DNA of 30,224 nucleotides, from positions 1 through 30,224 of the IMG/VR virus record IMGVR_UViG_3300020385_000041; one strand, written 5' to 3'. The notes beneath the pieces were generated by a model. The model saw only the letters and a program-made list of their open reading frames with translations, made no database searches and was not told the DNA's origin. The DNA is from a virus. Shown here in pieces: positions 10,902 to 19,800 of this stretch. Within the stretch, counting starts at the first letter, position 1, and each line of letters begins with the position of its first letter. The position numbers and the translations under genes are program-made.

Positions 10902-12400
10902 AAAGCGTAAGCCCTCAAATAATCTTCTGGTTCTAGAATGTATAGGTTTTGAGATGACCGCGTCACCCCCACGTAAAACACGCGGTGAAGATCGTCCCCC
11001 TCCGACGCCATTGCTGCCGCAGTAAGGTCGGTAAGAATTACAACGTTTTCGGCTTCGCCCCCTTTTGTCCCGTGGATCGTGGACAGTCGGATGCGGGGCT
11101 TGGCATTAAACTTCTCGCCACGTCGGAGGAGGGCCGTAATGTACGCCCGATCCCCATCGGGTATTTTATCCATAGCCTCATTCCAGATCATCTCATCTGT
11201 GGCCAATAGACCAAAACGTTCTTGTAAATCGTTTAGTTCAAACATTTCGTTATCGTCGGCGTTAATGGTTTTGTGACCGCGTTTTATGCGAACACCGTTT
11301 CCCGACATATACGAGTAGATTGCTTGCACCGTGCCCGTTGTAACTGGCCGCCCCTTGCGTAAGCTTTCCCAACCATTAATAGCTAGTGACATTTTTTGAG
11401 GTATGGATCTAGAGCCGTCTTGCCGTTCAAACAAATAACCGCCATTTTTTAACTCCTGCTCTATCGAATAAAGCATGTACCGAGCTTGTGCCATGACAAG
11501 CCATTGACCTTGAGTCATATCAATTGACCGGATATCCGGCACACGTACTATTTGACCCTGCTCTCTCCTTGGCCGATAAACTTTTGGAAAACGATTTTGA
11601 ATGCGGGATGCAATTTTTTCCGCCAAAGAATGGATTGCAGCGGGGACACGATAACTCTGTTCCAACACTTCGGCACCGCCGGGGAGGTTGATAAAGTGAT
11701 CAACGTCTGCACCCGCCCAACGATAAATCGCCTGATCATCATCTCCCGCCACAAACATTCTTTCAGACTTCAAATCTAGATTATGAGCAATGTCCCATTG
11801 AAGCGGAGACAGGTCTTGAGCCTCATCCAAAAAACACACTTTTAGGGAAGGCATGATCGTGTCGGCTTGTTCTACAAACCTAGTCAATAAGTCTGTAAAG
11901 TCAATTAAACCAAACGCTTTTTTATAGTTCTCATAAGAATCAGCAACATACTTTACTTCTATCCACGTAAAATTAATGTCGCTGTGGTTATACTCGCTAC
12001 GAAGGTTCGTCTTTTTTGTTTTTGCAAGATTTATTAACTGAAGGATTGGATGATCTGTCGCTTTAAACGACACATCTTCTTCGTCGCTTGAAGAACTGCG
12101 TAGGTTAAAACCTATTTTTTGAGACAACTCTTTGTAATTTTGTGCCCCCATCATCTGGCTTTCTCTAACGCTCATTAAACGATAAGCCAAAGAGTGAATT
12201 GTACGAAAATACGGAAGGTCTTCTTCCGATTCTAAATCAAAACGTTTTGCTGCGCGTTCTCGCGCCTCATTGGCCGCTTTTTTAGTAAAGGCAAAAAACC
12301 CTACTTGTGATGGGGTTATTCCGCTGTCTAAAGACTTCTCCACCATGTTTAGCAACGTGGTAGTCTTCCCCGTGCCGGGTGGCCCAAAGATACGAAACAT
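10898..12400 (-). CDS. UvrD/PcrA-like superfamily 1 helicase (500 aa)
   Basis: An SF1A helicase that opens DNA during replication or repair. Walker A is right at the N-terminus (GPPGTGKTT, residues 6-14). Motif Ia reads FFAFTKKAANEA, Walker B is D192-E193 (FLDEAQDLSP), motif III AGDDDQAIYRWAG (218-230), motif IV EQSYRVP, motif V RLSTIHGTKGGEAE and motif VI VFYVGVTRS. At 500 aa it is shorter than cellular UvrD (about 720 aa), so the 1B/2B insertions are reduced. It starts at an ATG overlapping the primase stop (TAATG). Placed between primase and polymerase, it may be the replicative helicase, since no DnaB-type gene is visible. Confidence 0.93.
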   Translation of the reverse strand: MFRIFGPPGTGKTTTLLNMVEKSLDSGITPSQVGFFAFTKKAANEARERAAKRFDLESEEDLPYFRTIHSLAYRLMSVRESQMMGAQNYKELSQKIGFNLRSSSSDEEDVSFKATDHPILQLINLAKTKKTNLRSEYNHSDINFTWIEVKYVADSYENYKKAFGLIDFTDLLTRFVEQADTIMPSLKVCFLDEAQDLSPLQWDIAHNLDLKSERMFVAGDDDQAIYRWAGADVDHFINLPGGAEVLEQSYRVPAAIHSLAEKIASRIQNRFPKVYRPRREQGQIVRVPDIRSIDMTQGQWLVMAQARYMLYSIEQELKNGGYLFERQDGSRSIPQKMSLAINGWESLRKGRPVTTGTVQAIYSYMSGNGVRIKRGHKTINADDNEMFELNDLQERFGLLATDEMIWNEAMDKIPDGDRAYITALLRRGEKFNAKPRIRLSTIHGTKGGEAENVVILTDLTAAAMASEGDDLHRVFYVGVTRSSQNLYILEPEDYLRAYAL

Positions 12401-13938
12401 TAGAAGGGGTCCGTGGCCCGTGTTTCAAACGACTTGGACTCTAGCTGGTCGTGCGGGATGTCATTAACAGGAACCCGCCAAACTCGGAGGGGCTTACCTT
12501 TGACTTTTAACACAACGGACTCGCCATTAATGTCCCGTAAGCGTTGAGCCACTTTGTGTGTTTTAAACTCACTGAAGCGGTTTTTCCGCAAGAATCCCTC
12601 AAAGTCTTTGAGGCGGAAATGCACGGCGTTAGTTTCCTCATCTGTCCACGGACGACGTAACAATATCTCTTCCCGGTCTTCCGCCTTTTGAGTGGACGTG
12701 CAGAACTCATCCAGATATTCGTAGAACTGGCCGTTAATGCTGGCATCTTCTGACACCTCCATTATGGATCCGTCTGTTTCCGACATCTCTTTCATTAGTT
12801 GGTTAATTCGTGCTTCCCAACCCCGCCGAGGCATTGTCTGCGGCATAAAGTTAAGCTGCTCTATGCAAGATTTTTGAAACACCGTCTGATTTTGAAGAGC
12901 TTCAGTATCTAGCTCCAAAGGGATACCGTTCACGTCAAGAAACCAAACGGGAGGAAGTGAGTTGTATTTGCGTAAGTTAGCCACGGCCATGTCGCTCACT
13001 GCCGCGCCTATTCCAAACTTGCGCGTCTGGCATAGCTCGCGGTTGCAATAAGGTTGAATAGGCGCATCACTGCACCGGTACGCGTAGTCCTTTTTTTCGA
13101 GTTGTTTGACTACGAGGTTGACCTCACTCAAGGGTAACGGCGGATCAATGTAAGACATGTTGTGGTGCAAAACTTCGTCTTGCCACGTGTCGGGGTATGC
13201 CTTGCGTAAGTACACACCTATTGAGAAGAGTCCGTTGTTTCGCCCTCCCTCGCTGATTTTTTGAGCACATAAGGTTTGGAGACAGGGCGGACCGTCCACA
13301 ATGGCTGTGCTTTCAACTTGGGCTTGCGTAAGTGCTTCCAGTTGCTCTGGCGTTTGGACGTGCGCCTCATACAGCCCGAAAAATTCCTCAAGCGTTGCGG
13401 CCGTGCCGTCATCATTGAACGCGTACCGCAAACCGTCTTCTGCGTCGAAGTACGGCATGTTCAAGAAGTTTCCGATATCCCCCCGATCTAAAAACAGCTT
13501 TATCTGCTTGGGAAAAATTTCACTACCGCCGTAGCCTAAGCCACTGGACAAATGTTGTAGCGTGGACTGCATTTTCTTTGCAGTAACCCACTCCTTGCTG
13601 AATAAAAAGCAATGAGCGCCCCCCGATTTGGATCGACATATTACCAGAGGGATCTTTCCCCGGCGTATTTTTTCGACCAATTTACCGTGATCCAACGGAT
13701 ATTCATCAATGTCAATACACCCCCACTTACAGGAGTCATCTTCATTAATTGGAATAATCCCTATGCCTGCCCCGTCCCCGGCTAGGTGTTGCTCAAAGTG
13801 TTCCGTGGTCCGTGGTTCGCGGACGACGCGAGCTTTGCCGGTGTTCTTGCCGTTTGATTTGGTGCTGTCAATCTCAAACGTACCGTAGGCTTGCTTTAGA
13901 CCATCAAAAATGGCCGCAAATCTTTTTGCATCTGACAT
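12400..13938 (-). CDS. Archaeo-eukaryotic-type primase, TOTE/PrimPol-like (512 aa)
   Basis: The N-terminal half is an AEP primase-polymerase domain of the kind annotated as TOTE conflict-system primase. Catalytic D76/D78 lie in GCIDIDEY, motif II is S105/H109 (SKSGGAHCFLF), and a EIFPKQ then GNFLNMPYF block follows (140-164). Residues about 215-310 form a PriCT-like helical region with cysteines C219, C224, C289, C298 and C303 (YCNRELCQTRKFGIG), which may bind zinc or an Fe-S cluster. The C-terminal 200 residues are less clear and may hold a winged-helix DNA-binding part. It would make primers for PolA. No helicase domain is fused; the UvrD-like gene follows with a 1-nt overlap. No clear SD precedes the ATG, and a terminator separates it from the upstream SSB-like gene. 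Confidence 0.88.
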   Translation of the reverse strand: MSDAKRFAAIFDGLKQAYGTFEIDSTKSNGKNTGKARVVREPRTTEHFEQHLAGDGAGIGIIPINEDDSCKWGCIDIDEYPLDHGKLVEKIRRGKIPLVICRSKSGGAHCFLFSKEWVTAKKMQSTLQHLSSGLGYGGSEIFPKQIKLFLDRGDIGNFLNMPYFDAEDGLRYAFNDDGTAATLEEFFGLYEAHVQTPEQLEALTQAQVESTAIVDGPPCLQTLCAQKISEGGRNNGLFSIGVYLRKAYPDTWQDEVLHHNMSYIDPPLPLSEVNLVVKQLEKKDYAYRCSDAPIQPYCNRELCQTRKFGIGAAVSDMAVANLRKYNSLPPVWFLDVNGIPLELDTEALQNQTVFQKSCIEQLNFMPQTMPRRGWEARINQLMKEMSETDGSIMEVSEDASINGQFYEYLDEFCTSTQKAEDREEILLRRPWTDEETNAVHFRLKDFEGFLRKNRFSEFKTHKVAQRLRDINGESVVLKVKGKPLRVWRVPVNDIPHDQLESKSFETRATDPF

Positions 13939-13950
13939 TTTTTATAGACC

Positions 13951-13973
13951 AAAAAAGGGGGCGCATGGCCCCC
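13951..13973 (-). terminator. Intrinsic terminator between the SSB-like and primase genes
   Basis: On the minus strand GGGGGC and GCCCCC form a 6-bp stem with loop CATGC, followed by six T. It lies 7 bp after the stop of the 257-aa gene and only 12 bp before the primase ATG. It may reduce expression of primase, helicase and polymerase relative to the abundant SSB-like protein. Confidence 0.8.
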
Positions 13974-13980
13974 GTGACAC

Positions 13981-14754
13981 TTAAAACGGCGCGTCGTTAG
14001 ACGTGTCGTCGCCCTCTGAGGTGTGCTTCGCCTCCACGTCGCCCTTCTGAATCGACTCCGAGAAAGCTTTGGCCTGTGTGTACTGGCTGGGGTCCTCTAC
14101 AACGCCCTCTAGCGTAATATCCCACCCGTGCCATGAGCCTTTAGAATTTTCCTCGCTCACCGTGCGTAACAAGTAGACATGACTAAAACGTGGCGGAGTG
14201 AAGGGGCCGTTTTTACCCATCAAAGTGCGTTGGGCGATTGTGGAGTTCCACTTACGGCTTTTCTTCATCTGGGTTGACTTCATTGCAATAACGGCGGTCG
14301 TGGTGGTGCCGTCCTCGTTCAAAATCAACACGTAGTGCTGGTGCGTCTCTTCAATGTAGCTACCGTTCCCCGTGACGACATAATCTTTATTGTCGTCCCC
14401 GCGCTCTGTACGCGGCCGCTGGTCCTCTGGCGTGTAAATATTTAGAGGAGCGCCGTTACCAGAGCCCCGAGGAGCCCACTCAATATACCTACGCTGATAA
14501 GCGCAAGGTATGACACGAATACCTCCTTTTCCAGCGTACACTTGATTCGATACGGTATTGAGAATATCGCCCGCTTTTGCATCATCAAGGTCGTCCAAAG
14601 TTGGGTCCTGACGGCTAAGAACCTTGAGGAAAGGGATTGCCATGTCGTCTTGACTGAGGTCACCCATCCCCAACCCGGCGTCTTGTTCAAAAAGACTTGA
14701 ATCGAATGCAACAATTTCATTAGTTTCACCTTTTTTTGCTACTGCTTTGCTCAT
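13981..14754 (-). CDS. Putative single-stranded DNA-binding protein (257 aa)
   Basis: I do not recognise a named family with certainty. The C-terminus is acidic and ends SNDAPF, very like the DDDIPF tip by which SSB proteins recruit partners. The core (about 30-200) is strand-rich with many aromatic and basic residues (VIPCAYQRRYIEWAPRGSGN, KKSRKWNSTIAQRTLMG), as in OB-fold DNA binders. It is co-transcribed with the 190-aa gene (start overlaps its stop, TGATG) and precedes the primase, the usual place for a phage SSB. Start: the ATG at 14752-14754; a GTG one codon upstream is possible. The assignment as SSB is inference from tail, composition and position. Confidence 0.65.
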   Translation of the reverse strand: MSKAVAKKGETNEIVAFDSSLFEQDAGLGMGDLSQDDMAIPFLKVLSRQDPTLDDLDDAKAGDILNTVSNQVYAGKGGIRVIPCAYQRRYIEWAPRGSGNGAPLNIYTPEDQRPRTERGDDNKDYVVTGNGSYIEETHQHYVLILNEDGTTTTAVIAMKSTQMKKSRKWNSTIAQRTLMGKNGPFTPPRFSHVYLLRTVSEENSKGSWHGWDITLEGVVEDPSQYTQAKAFSESIQKGDVEAKHTSEGDDTSNDAPF

Positions 14755-15326
14755 CACTTTTTCCTCACGATGTTAGCACGTTGGCCGACGTAGGCCCCGA
14801 AAAGTTCCATGGGAAAAGTTTCCCCGTTTTGTACCCGCTCTTTTACCCAAGCTTTTAAGGTGCTGGAATGCACCTCGGTTTTTTGCTCCGCCGCATAACC
14901 AAGACCCTGCGCGTAATCAATAAACTCGGCAGCTTCTCGGTCTTCGCCGCGCCCGAAACCACAGCTAACGGTGTTTTTGATGATGTCATCAAAGCCGTTT
15001 TGCCGGAGCCAATCGAATGCGGTTTCGCGGTTTTCCGCCTTTATATGTGCCCCGTAGGTAGGACGCACGGTCACTTTCGACCCGTCCTCAAGTTCAAACG
15101 AACTGAGGCCAAGCTCAAGTAACATGGCGGGTAGGTCTTCGTCGGTAAGTCGTAGCAGTTCTCGCTTCGCATCCTTGAGGTGATCTTCAAGTTTGTTGAC
15201 CATATCCTCTTGGTTACGAACAGCGCGAGCAATTTCTGCGATGCTTTTTAAGCCGGCGTTTTCCATTGTTTCAATGGCGGAGGCATTGGCTTGATCAGCC
15301 TCCATATCAAAGAGCAACTCGCTCAT
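14754..15326 (-). CDS. Replication-module protein of unknown function (190 aa)
   Basis: The start is an ATG with AAAGGAG 7 nt upstream. The N-terminal half (about 25-75) is a predicted coiled coil (RAVRNQEDMVNKLEDHLKDA, KRELLRLTDEDLPAMLLELG). A strand pair (SSFELEDGSKVTVRPTYGAH) follows. The C-terminal part has a DWLRQNGFDDIIKNTVSCGF block and a conserved-looking HSSTLKAWVKERV ending. Similar proteins sit next to SSB-like genes in other phages from memory, with no known function. It is the first gene of the replication operon and faces the SNF2 helicase gene across a 91-bp divergent region. Confidence 0.75.
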   Translation of the reverse strand: MSELLFDMEADQANASAIETMENAGLKSIAEIARAVRNQEDMVNKLEDHLKDAKRELLRLTDEDLPAMLLELGLSSFELEDGSKVTVRPTYGAHIKAENRETAFDWLRQNGFDDIIKNTVSCGFGRGEDREAAEFIDYAQGLGYAAEQKTEVHSSTLKAWVKERVQNGETFPMELFGAYVGQRANIVRKK

Positions 15327-15417
15327 CTATTTCTCCTTTCGTGGTTAAGCCCTTTGTTGGGGCTGGACGGGCAGTCTCTCATCCTATATCCTCCTATGTC
15401 AAGCAATGGGGGAAAAG
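15327..15417. promoter_or_regulatory. Divergent promoter region of the replication operon and SNF2 gene
   Basis: These 91 bp separate two genes transcribed away from each other, so both promoters should lie here. A short inverted repeat AGCCC-N7-GGGCT (15348-15364) is present. Candidate -10 hexamers for the plus strand are TATATC and TATGTC near 15384-15399. I cannot assign -35 boxes with confidence. Confidence 0.45.
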
Positions 15418-16869
15418 ATGTACGAATTCAAAACGACGCCCTACGATCATCAGCGCATTGCCTTTAATTTTTCGTGGGAAAGACCGTATTTTGGTTTGTT
15501 TATGGAGATGGGCACGGGTAAGTCAAAAGTGGCCATTGACACCATGGGCGCGTTGTACGAGCAAGGTGATATCAACACCGCCTTGATCATTGCCCCCAAG
15601 GGCGTCTTTGATAACTGGGTAAAAAAAGAAATACCAATACACTTACCCGACCGAATACAAACCAAGCTGGTCAAATGGCAGCCCAACTTTACTCAGAAGT
15701 TTCGGGACCAAATACAGGAAATAGCTGATCCGCAGAAGCGTGAGCCGGGGTTCCTGCACATATTGGTCATGAACACAGAAGCGTTTTCGACGCAAAAGGG
15801 CGCGTCCGCCGCTCAGAAGTTTGTCAAGCTCAACCCGGACTGCCTGACCATTCTTGACGAAAGCACCAGCATTAAAAATAAAAGCGCACAACGGACCAAG
15901 AACTTGATCAAGGTTGGGCAAGTGTCAAAATTCCGACGCATCTTGACCGGGTCCCCTATCACTAAGAGCCCTATGGATCTGTTTAGCCAGTGCCTGTTCC
16001 TAGATCAAGGGGCGTTAGGGTTCGCTAGTTTTTACTCGTTTCAAGGCCGTTATGCCGTCGTACAGCGCAGAAGCATGGGACCGCACAGTTTCAACGAGGT
16101 GACGGGCTATCGGCGTTTAGATGAACTTGGCGAAAAGCTGGACACGTTTAGCACTCGCGTGTTGAAAGAAGATTGCCTTGACTTACCCGACAAAGTCTAT
16201 CAGCGCCGTGAGGTCAGCCTTACCCGTGAGCAAATGGTTTTATATAAGCAAATGAAGGATTTGGCGTTGGCTCAATTGGAACAGGGCAAGTTGGCCACGA
16301 CGGCGTCGGTTCTGACGCAAATTATGCGGCTACAGCAAATTTGTTGCGGCCACCTTCAACCGGACGAAGGGCCGATACAAGAGATCAAGAACAACCGATT
16401 AGATGAGTTAATGGACGTAGTTGAAGAAGTCCAAGGCAAAGCCATTATCTGGGCCACATATACCTACGACATTCACCGTATCGAAAAGGCGTTAAAGAAA
16501 AAGTGGGGCAGTGGCGTGGTAGCAACCTACTACGGTGATACACACCAAGATGACAGACAAGACATTATCGACCGTTTTCAAGACCCTAACTCCGAGTTAC
16601 GTTTTTTTGTTGGACAACCCCGGACGGGTGGCTACGGAATTACATTAACTGAAGCAAACACAGTAATTTACTTCAGCAATAGCTACGACTTAGAAATACG
16701 TCTGCAATCAGAGGACCGCGCACACAGGATCGGCCAGAAGGCCAACGTAACTTACGTTGATCTGGTCAGTCCGGGAACAATTGATGAGCGCATTCTAACC
16801 GCTTTGCGAGATAAAATAAATATCGCAGGTAATGTTTTAGGCGAATCCACCAAGGATTGGCTGATTTAA
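15418..16869 (+). CDS. SNF2-like superfamily 2 DNA helicase/translocase (483 aa)
   Basis: A complete SF2/SNF2 ATPase. YDHQRIAF gives the Q-like motif, Walker A is MGTGKS (31-36), motif II D147-E148-S149-T150, motif III LTGSPI (176-181). The second RecA domain follows with IIWATYTYDIHRI, a GYGITLTEANTVIYF block and motif VI QSEDRAHRIGQ. Phage members of this family are thought to remodel DNA or remove bound proteins during replication. The start at 15418 (MYEFKTTPYDH) is chosen over 15406, since GGGGG lies 5 nt before it. It is the only large plus-strand gene. Its stop and the stop of the convergent 1324-aa gene share the palindrome TTAA, and no terminator lies between them. Confidence 0.92.
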   Translation: MYEFKTTPYDHQRIAFNFSWERPYFGLFMEMGTGKSKVAIDTMGALYEQGDINTALIIAPKGVFDNWVKKEIPIHLPDRIQTKLVKWQPNFTQKFRDQIQEIADPQKREPGFLHILVMNTEAFSTQKGASAAQKFVKLNPDCLTILDESTSIKNKSAQRTKNLIKVGQVSKFRRILTGSPITKSPMDLFSQCLFLDQGALGFASFYSFQGRYAVVQRRSMGPHSFNEVTGYRRLDELGEKLDTFSTRVLKEDCLDLPDKVYQRREVSLTREQMVLYKQMKDLALAQLEQGKLATTASVLTQIMRLQQICCGHLQPDEGPIQEIKNNRLDELMDVVEEVQGKAIIWATYTYDIHRIEKALKKKWGSGVVATYYGDTHQDDRQDIIDRFQDPNSELRFFVGQPRTGGYGITLTEANTVIYFSNSYDLEIRLQSEDRAHRIGQKANVTYVDLVSPGTIDERILTALRDKINIAGNVLGESTKDWLI

Positions 16870-19800
16870 GACGGCCTTTGCCTCATCAACATTTCAGCGG
16901 CCAGTGCGCCAATCTCATCCTGTGGCCCCAACACTTGCGCCGCTCTCTGCAACATCATCGGATTGATGGGCGCAGGAGCCGCTGCTTGCGGGGGTGCAAC
17001 CGGAGGGGGCGTGGGTTGAGGCGTGGGTTGTTGTGCCTGCCTTTCTGCCTCAAGTCGGCGTTGAGTCCCTACAAACCCTTCAAAAGCAGCCCTAGAGGGG
17101 TCTGTAGTTTGAGGTAACATCGGAGAGGTAACATCGCGGTAAACCTCTTCAACGTAGTCGGTAGGTATCACACCGGTTTCAGTTTGTTTTGCGGATTCCG
17201 TGACGCCACGAACACCCGAGGTGTAAAAAATAGCCGGAATACTTCCAAAGTACCGCCGTGCGGCAGACTCTGTTTTCGGGGGTTTTTGCAAAAGAATTTT
17301 AGTTACTGCCGGGTCCAACATCGCTACTGTGAAGATGTCCTGTATTTTCATGGCAGGCATATTTAAGCCAAGCTCTGCGGTAGCATTTGAAGTTGTTTGT
17401 GCAACCGACATACCTGCTCCGGGAATATTTCCGGTAAAAGACTTTAGTTTATTAAGGGCCATTACGCCTCCAATAGAACCAAAAGCTCGTACTAATATGT
17501 TGGACAACATAGCGCCTTTATCTTTCAAAGGCTCAATAGACTGTGGACCGGATTTTTTCATTACATCAGCAATAGATGCCGCTTGTGTAATTAATGTTTC
17601 ATAATCATTAAAAGCGTCTGATGTAATAAAATTCTTGCGTAATAAAATTCTAGCTACGGACTCTCCTTGTTTGTTATCCAGTGGCTCAAACAAAAACTGC
17701 CTAAATTTTAAAAAGTTAAGGGCTTGTTCGGTGCTTGCGCCGTTTGCATAAATCCATGCCGAGTCCAAAACACCGGACACTAACGCCTTTTTGGCCGCCA
17801 TTTTTTCTTCCGGCTTTCCGGTAGTAGCCCTATTAATCTCGTCCAATAACTGAGAAAAATCGCGTTCCGGGTTGTCGGGTCGTCTTTTTGGAACCCCAAG
17901 TATTGCTTTTATACGTTTAGAAGGGTTGTCATGAACGCCTTTAAACTGAAAAAGAATGCTTTCATCCGCCAAGGTTTTTTCGACTCTTTGTTGCTCGGCC
18001 ACCAAATCGGCAAAACGAATTCTTCCTGCAACAGCGTCATCTATATCTCGGAAAACATCCGGAAAGATTGGCCCCAAAGCCTCTTTGTTTTTATCTAAAA
18101 ATGTCCGAGCTTTTGTGGGGTTAACCATGTTGAACGTCTCAGACTCGGGGTTCGTGTCAATAACATTCCTAAAAAACGTCTTTAGCAAATCGTTTTTTCC
18201 AGCACGATATGTTCCGACTCGCGATACAGCAGACTCAGAAAGTTGATCTAGTTCAACCTGCGTCAAAGCTCGTTTAGGCGCATCAAATCCGCCCGTGTTA
18301 ATCCAGTTAATAGCGTCTTCTACTTGATCTAGCTTAATGGCTACTTCGTCAGCACTGCCCGTGAACAACTTTTGAAATGCAATCTTGGGGTTTATTCGTA
18401 AACCGCCTTTTCTGTCTTTTTGGCGCAAGTCACCGGCAAAACTTCGCGTAAACACGTCATGTTTAGCGCGATTAAATGCGTTAGCCTGCCTTAACAGAAT
18501 TAAGCCTTCTTCAACCCCGGTTCGTCCTTCCTCCGAAATACGATCAAGCAAAGATTCAAATGACTGATAACCTTCCGTTCCGCCCTCTAAAAGAGAGCTT
18601 CCCCCAGACATGCGCTCTAAATCACGCACCATGCCGTCTTCTATACGGCTATAGTAGAAACCAATCTGAGCGTTGTTTGGGTCGGTAACGTTTCTAGCCG
18701 CACGGTTTAAACGACTGCGGTAGTCCAGCAATTCTCCGATAGAAACCTCAGAAGCCTCCATGCCGCCTAAACGCAACCTTTCGTCTGCAATGCGATTGGA
18801 TATTTGAGTTGCTTCATTTTCAGCACGAAGCACGGGCAGGAGCTTACGAATGTAAGCGGCTTCGGATCGAACATCACCGCCTTTAACTGTTGAGGGAGCA
18901 GTCAAGAAATCCAACTGCTCTCGCAATATTGCTACCTTTTGCTCATACGGCACAGATTCAATTCGTGCCATCAACGGTTCTAGCTCGCGCTCTACTCTAG
19001 GGGGCGCAGTAAGCAAGTAATTTGCCGCCTGTGTTCTAGCTCGGGAAACTTCTAACAAGGCCTCATCTTCCAACTTAGTAAGCCGGGTTATGTTGGCCTC
19101 TAACCCTGAAGCATCTGGGCTAAGTACGCGAATAAGTTCTGTAAGCAACGGCGGCAAATTTGTAGCGCCTTCGTCTTGAAGTTGGTTAATCGCGGCAAAT
19201 GTTTGCGTGGGCGCAATGTTTTCTCCGCCCAGACGTTCTTTTGCACGGGTGTATAGTGCATTAGTCGCTGAATCCGCATCTTCCAATGCTTGATTTACAT
19301 AGGTGACCAAAAGCTCGCTTTGATCTGTTTTACGTAGAGGCGTTTGTACTTTGCCCGCGATTTGAATCGCCGCCTCTTTTGCAGATTCCAACTGTTGAGT
19401 CATCATAGAAGAAAAAACAGCTTCTTGAATCTCTGCCGCTTTGGCTAAAGCTTCAGGGTCACCTTGCGCTTGGCTAAGAAGCTCCTCCATTAAACGTGAA
19501 GAAAAAATCTTAAAGTCATCATAAAGTTGTTGCGCGACTTCGCCATATTGGCCGTTCTTTGAATTCATGTTACGAAGGCCACGATCCAAGGCTTCTAGGC
19601 CAATTAAAGGGTTAACCCGTTTAGACTGTCCGCCTACCCCCGGTATTTCCTTCTGGGTTCCCGCAGTTTTTTGTGCCACGGTCAAAGGGGGAATAATTAA
19701 TTCCTGACGGTCTTTTGGCAAATTTTTATTTACGCGTTGAACCAACTCTTCTAAAGGAGAATTTTCAAGGGCTGCTTCAAAATCTTCTAAAAAAGTTTCC

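Noticed and set aside
12400-13938. TOTE-type primase as part of a host conflict or defence system
   Set aside because: It is joined by overlaps to the phage helicase and polymerase and fits the replication primase role; the name only reflects the domain family.
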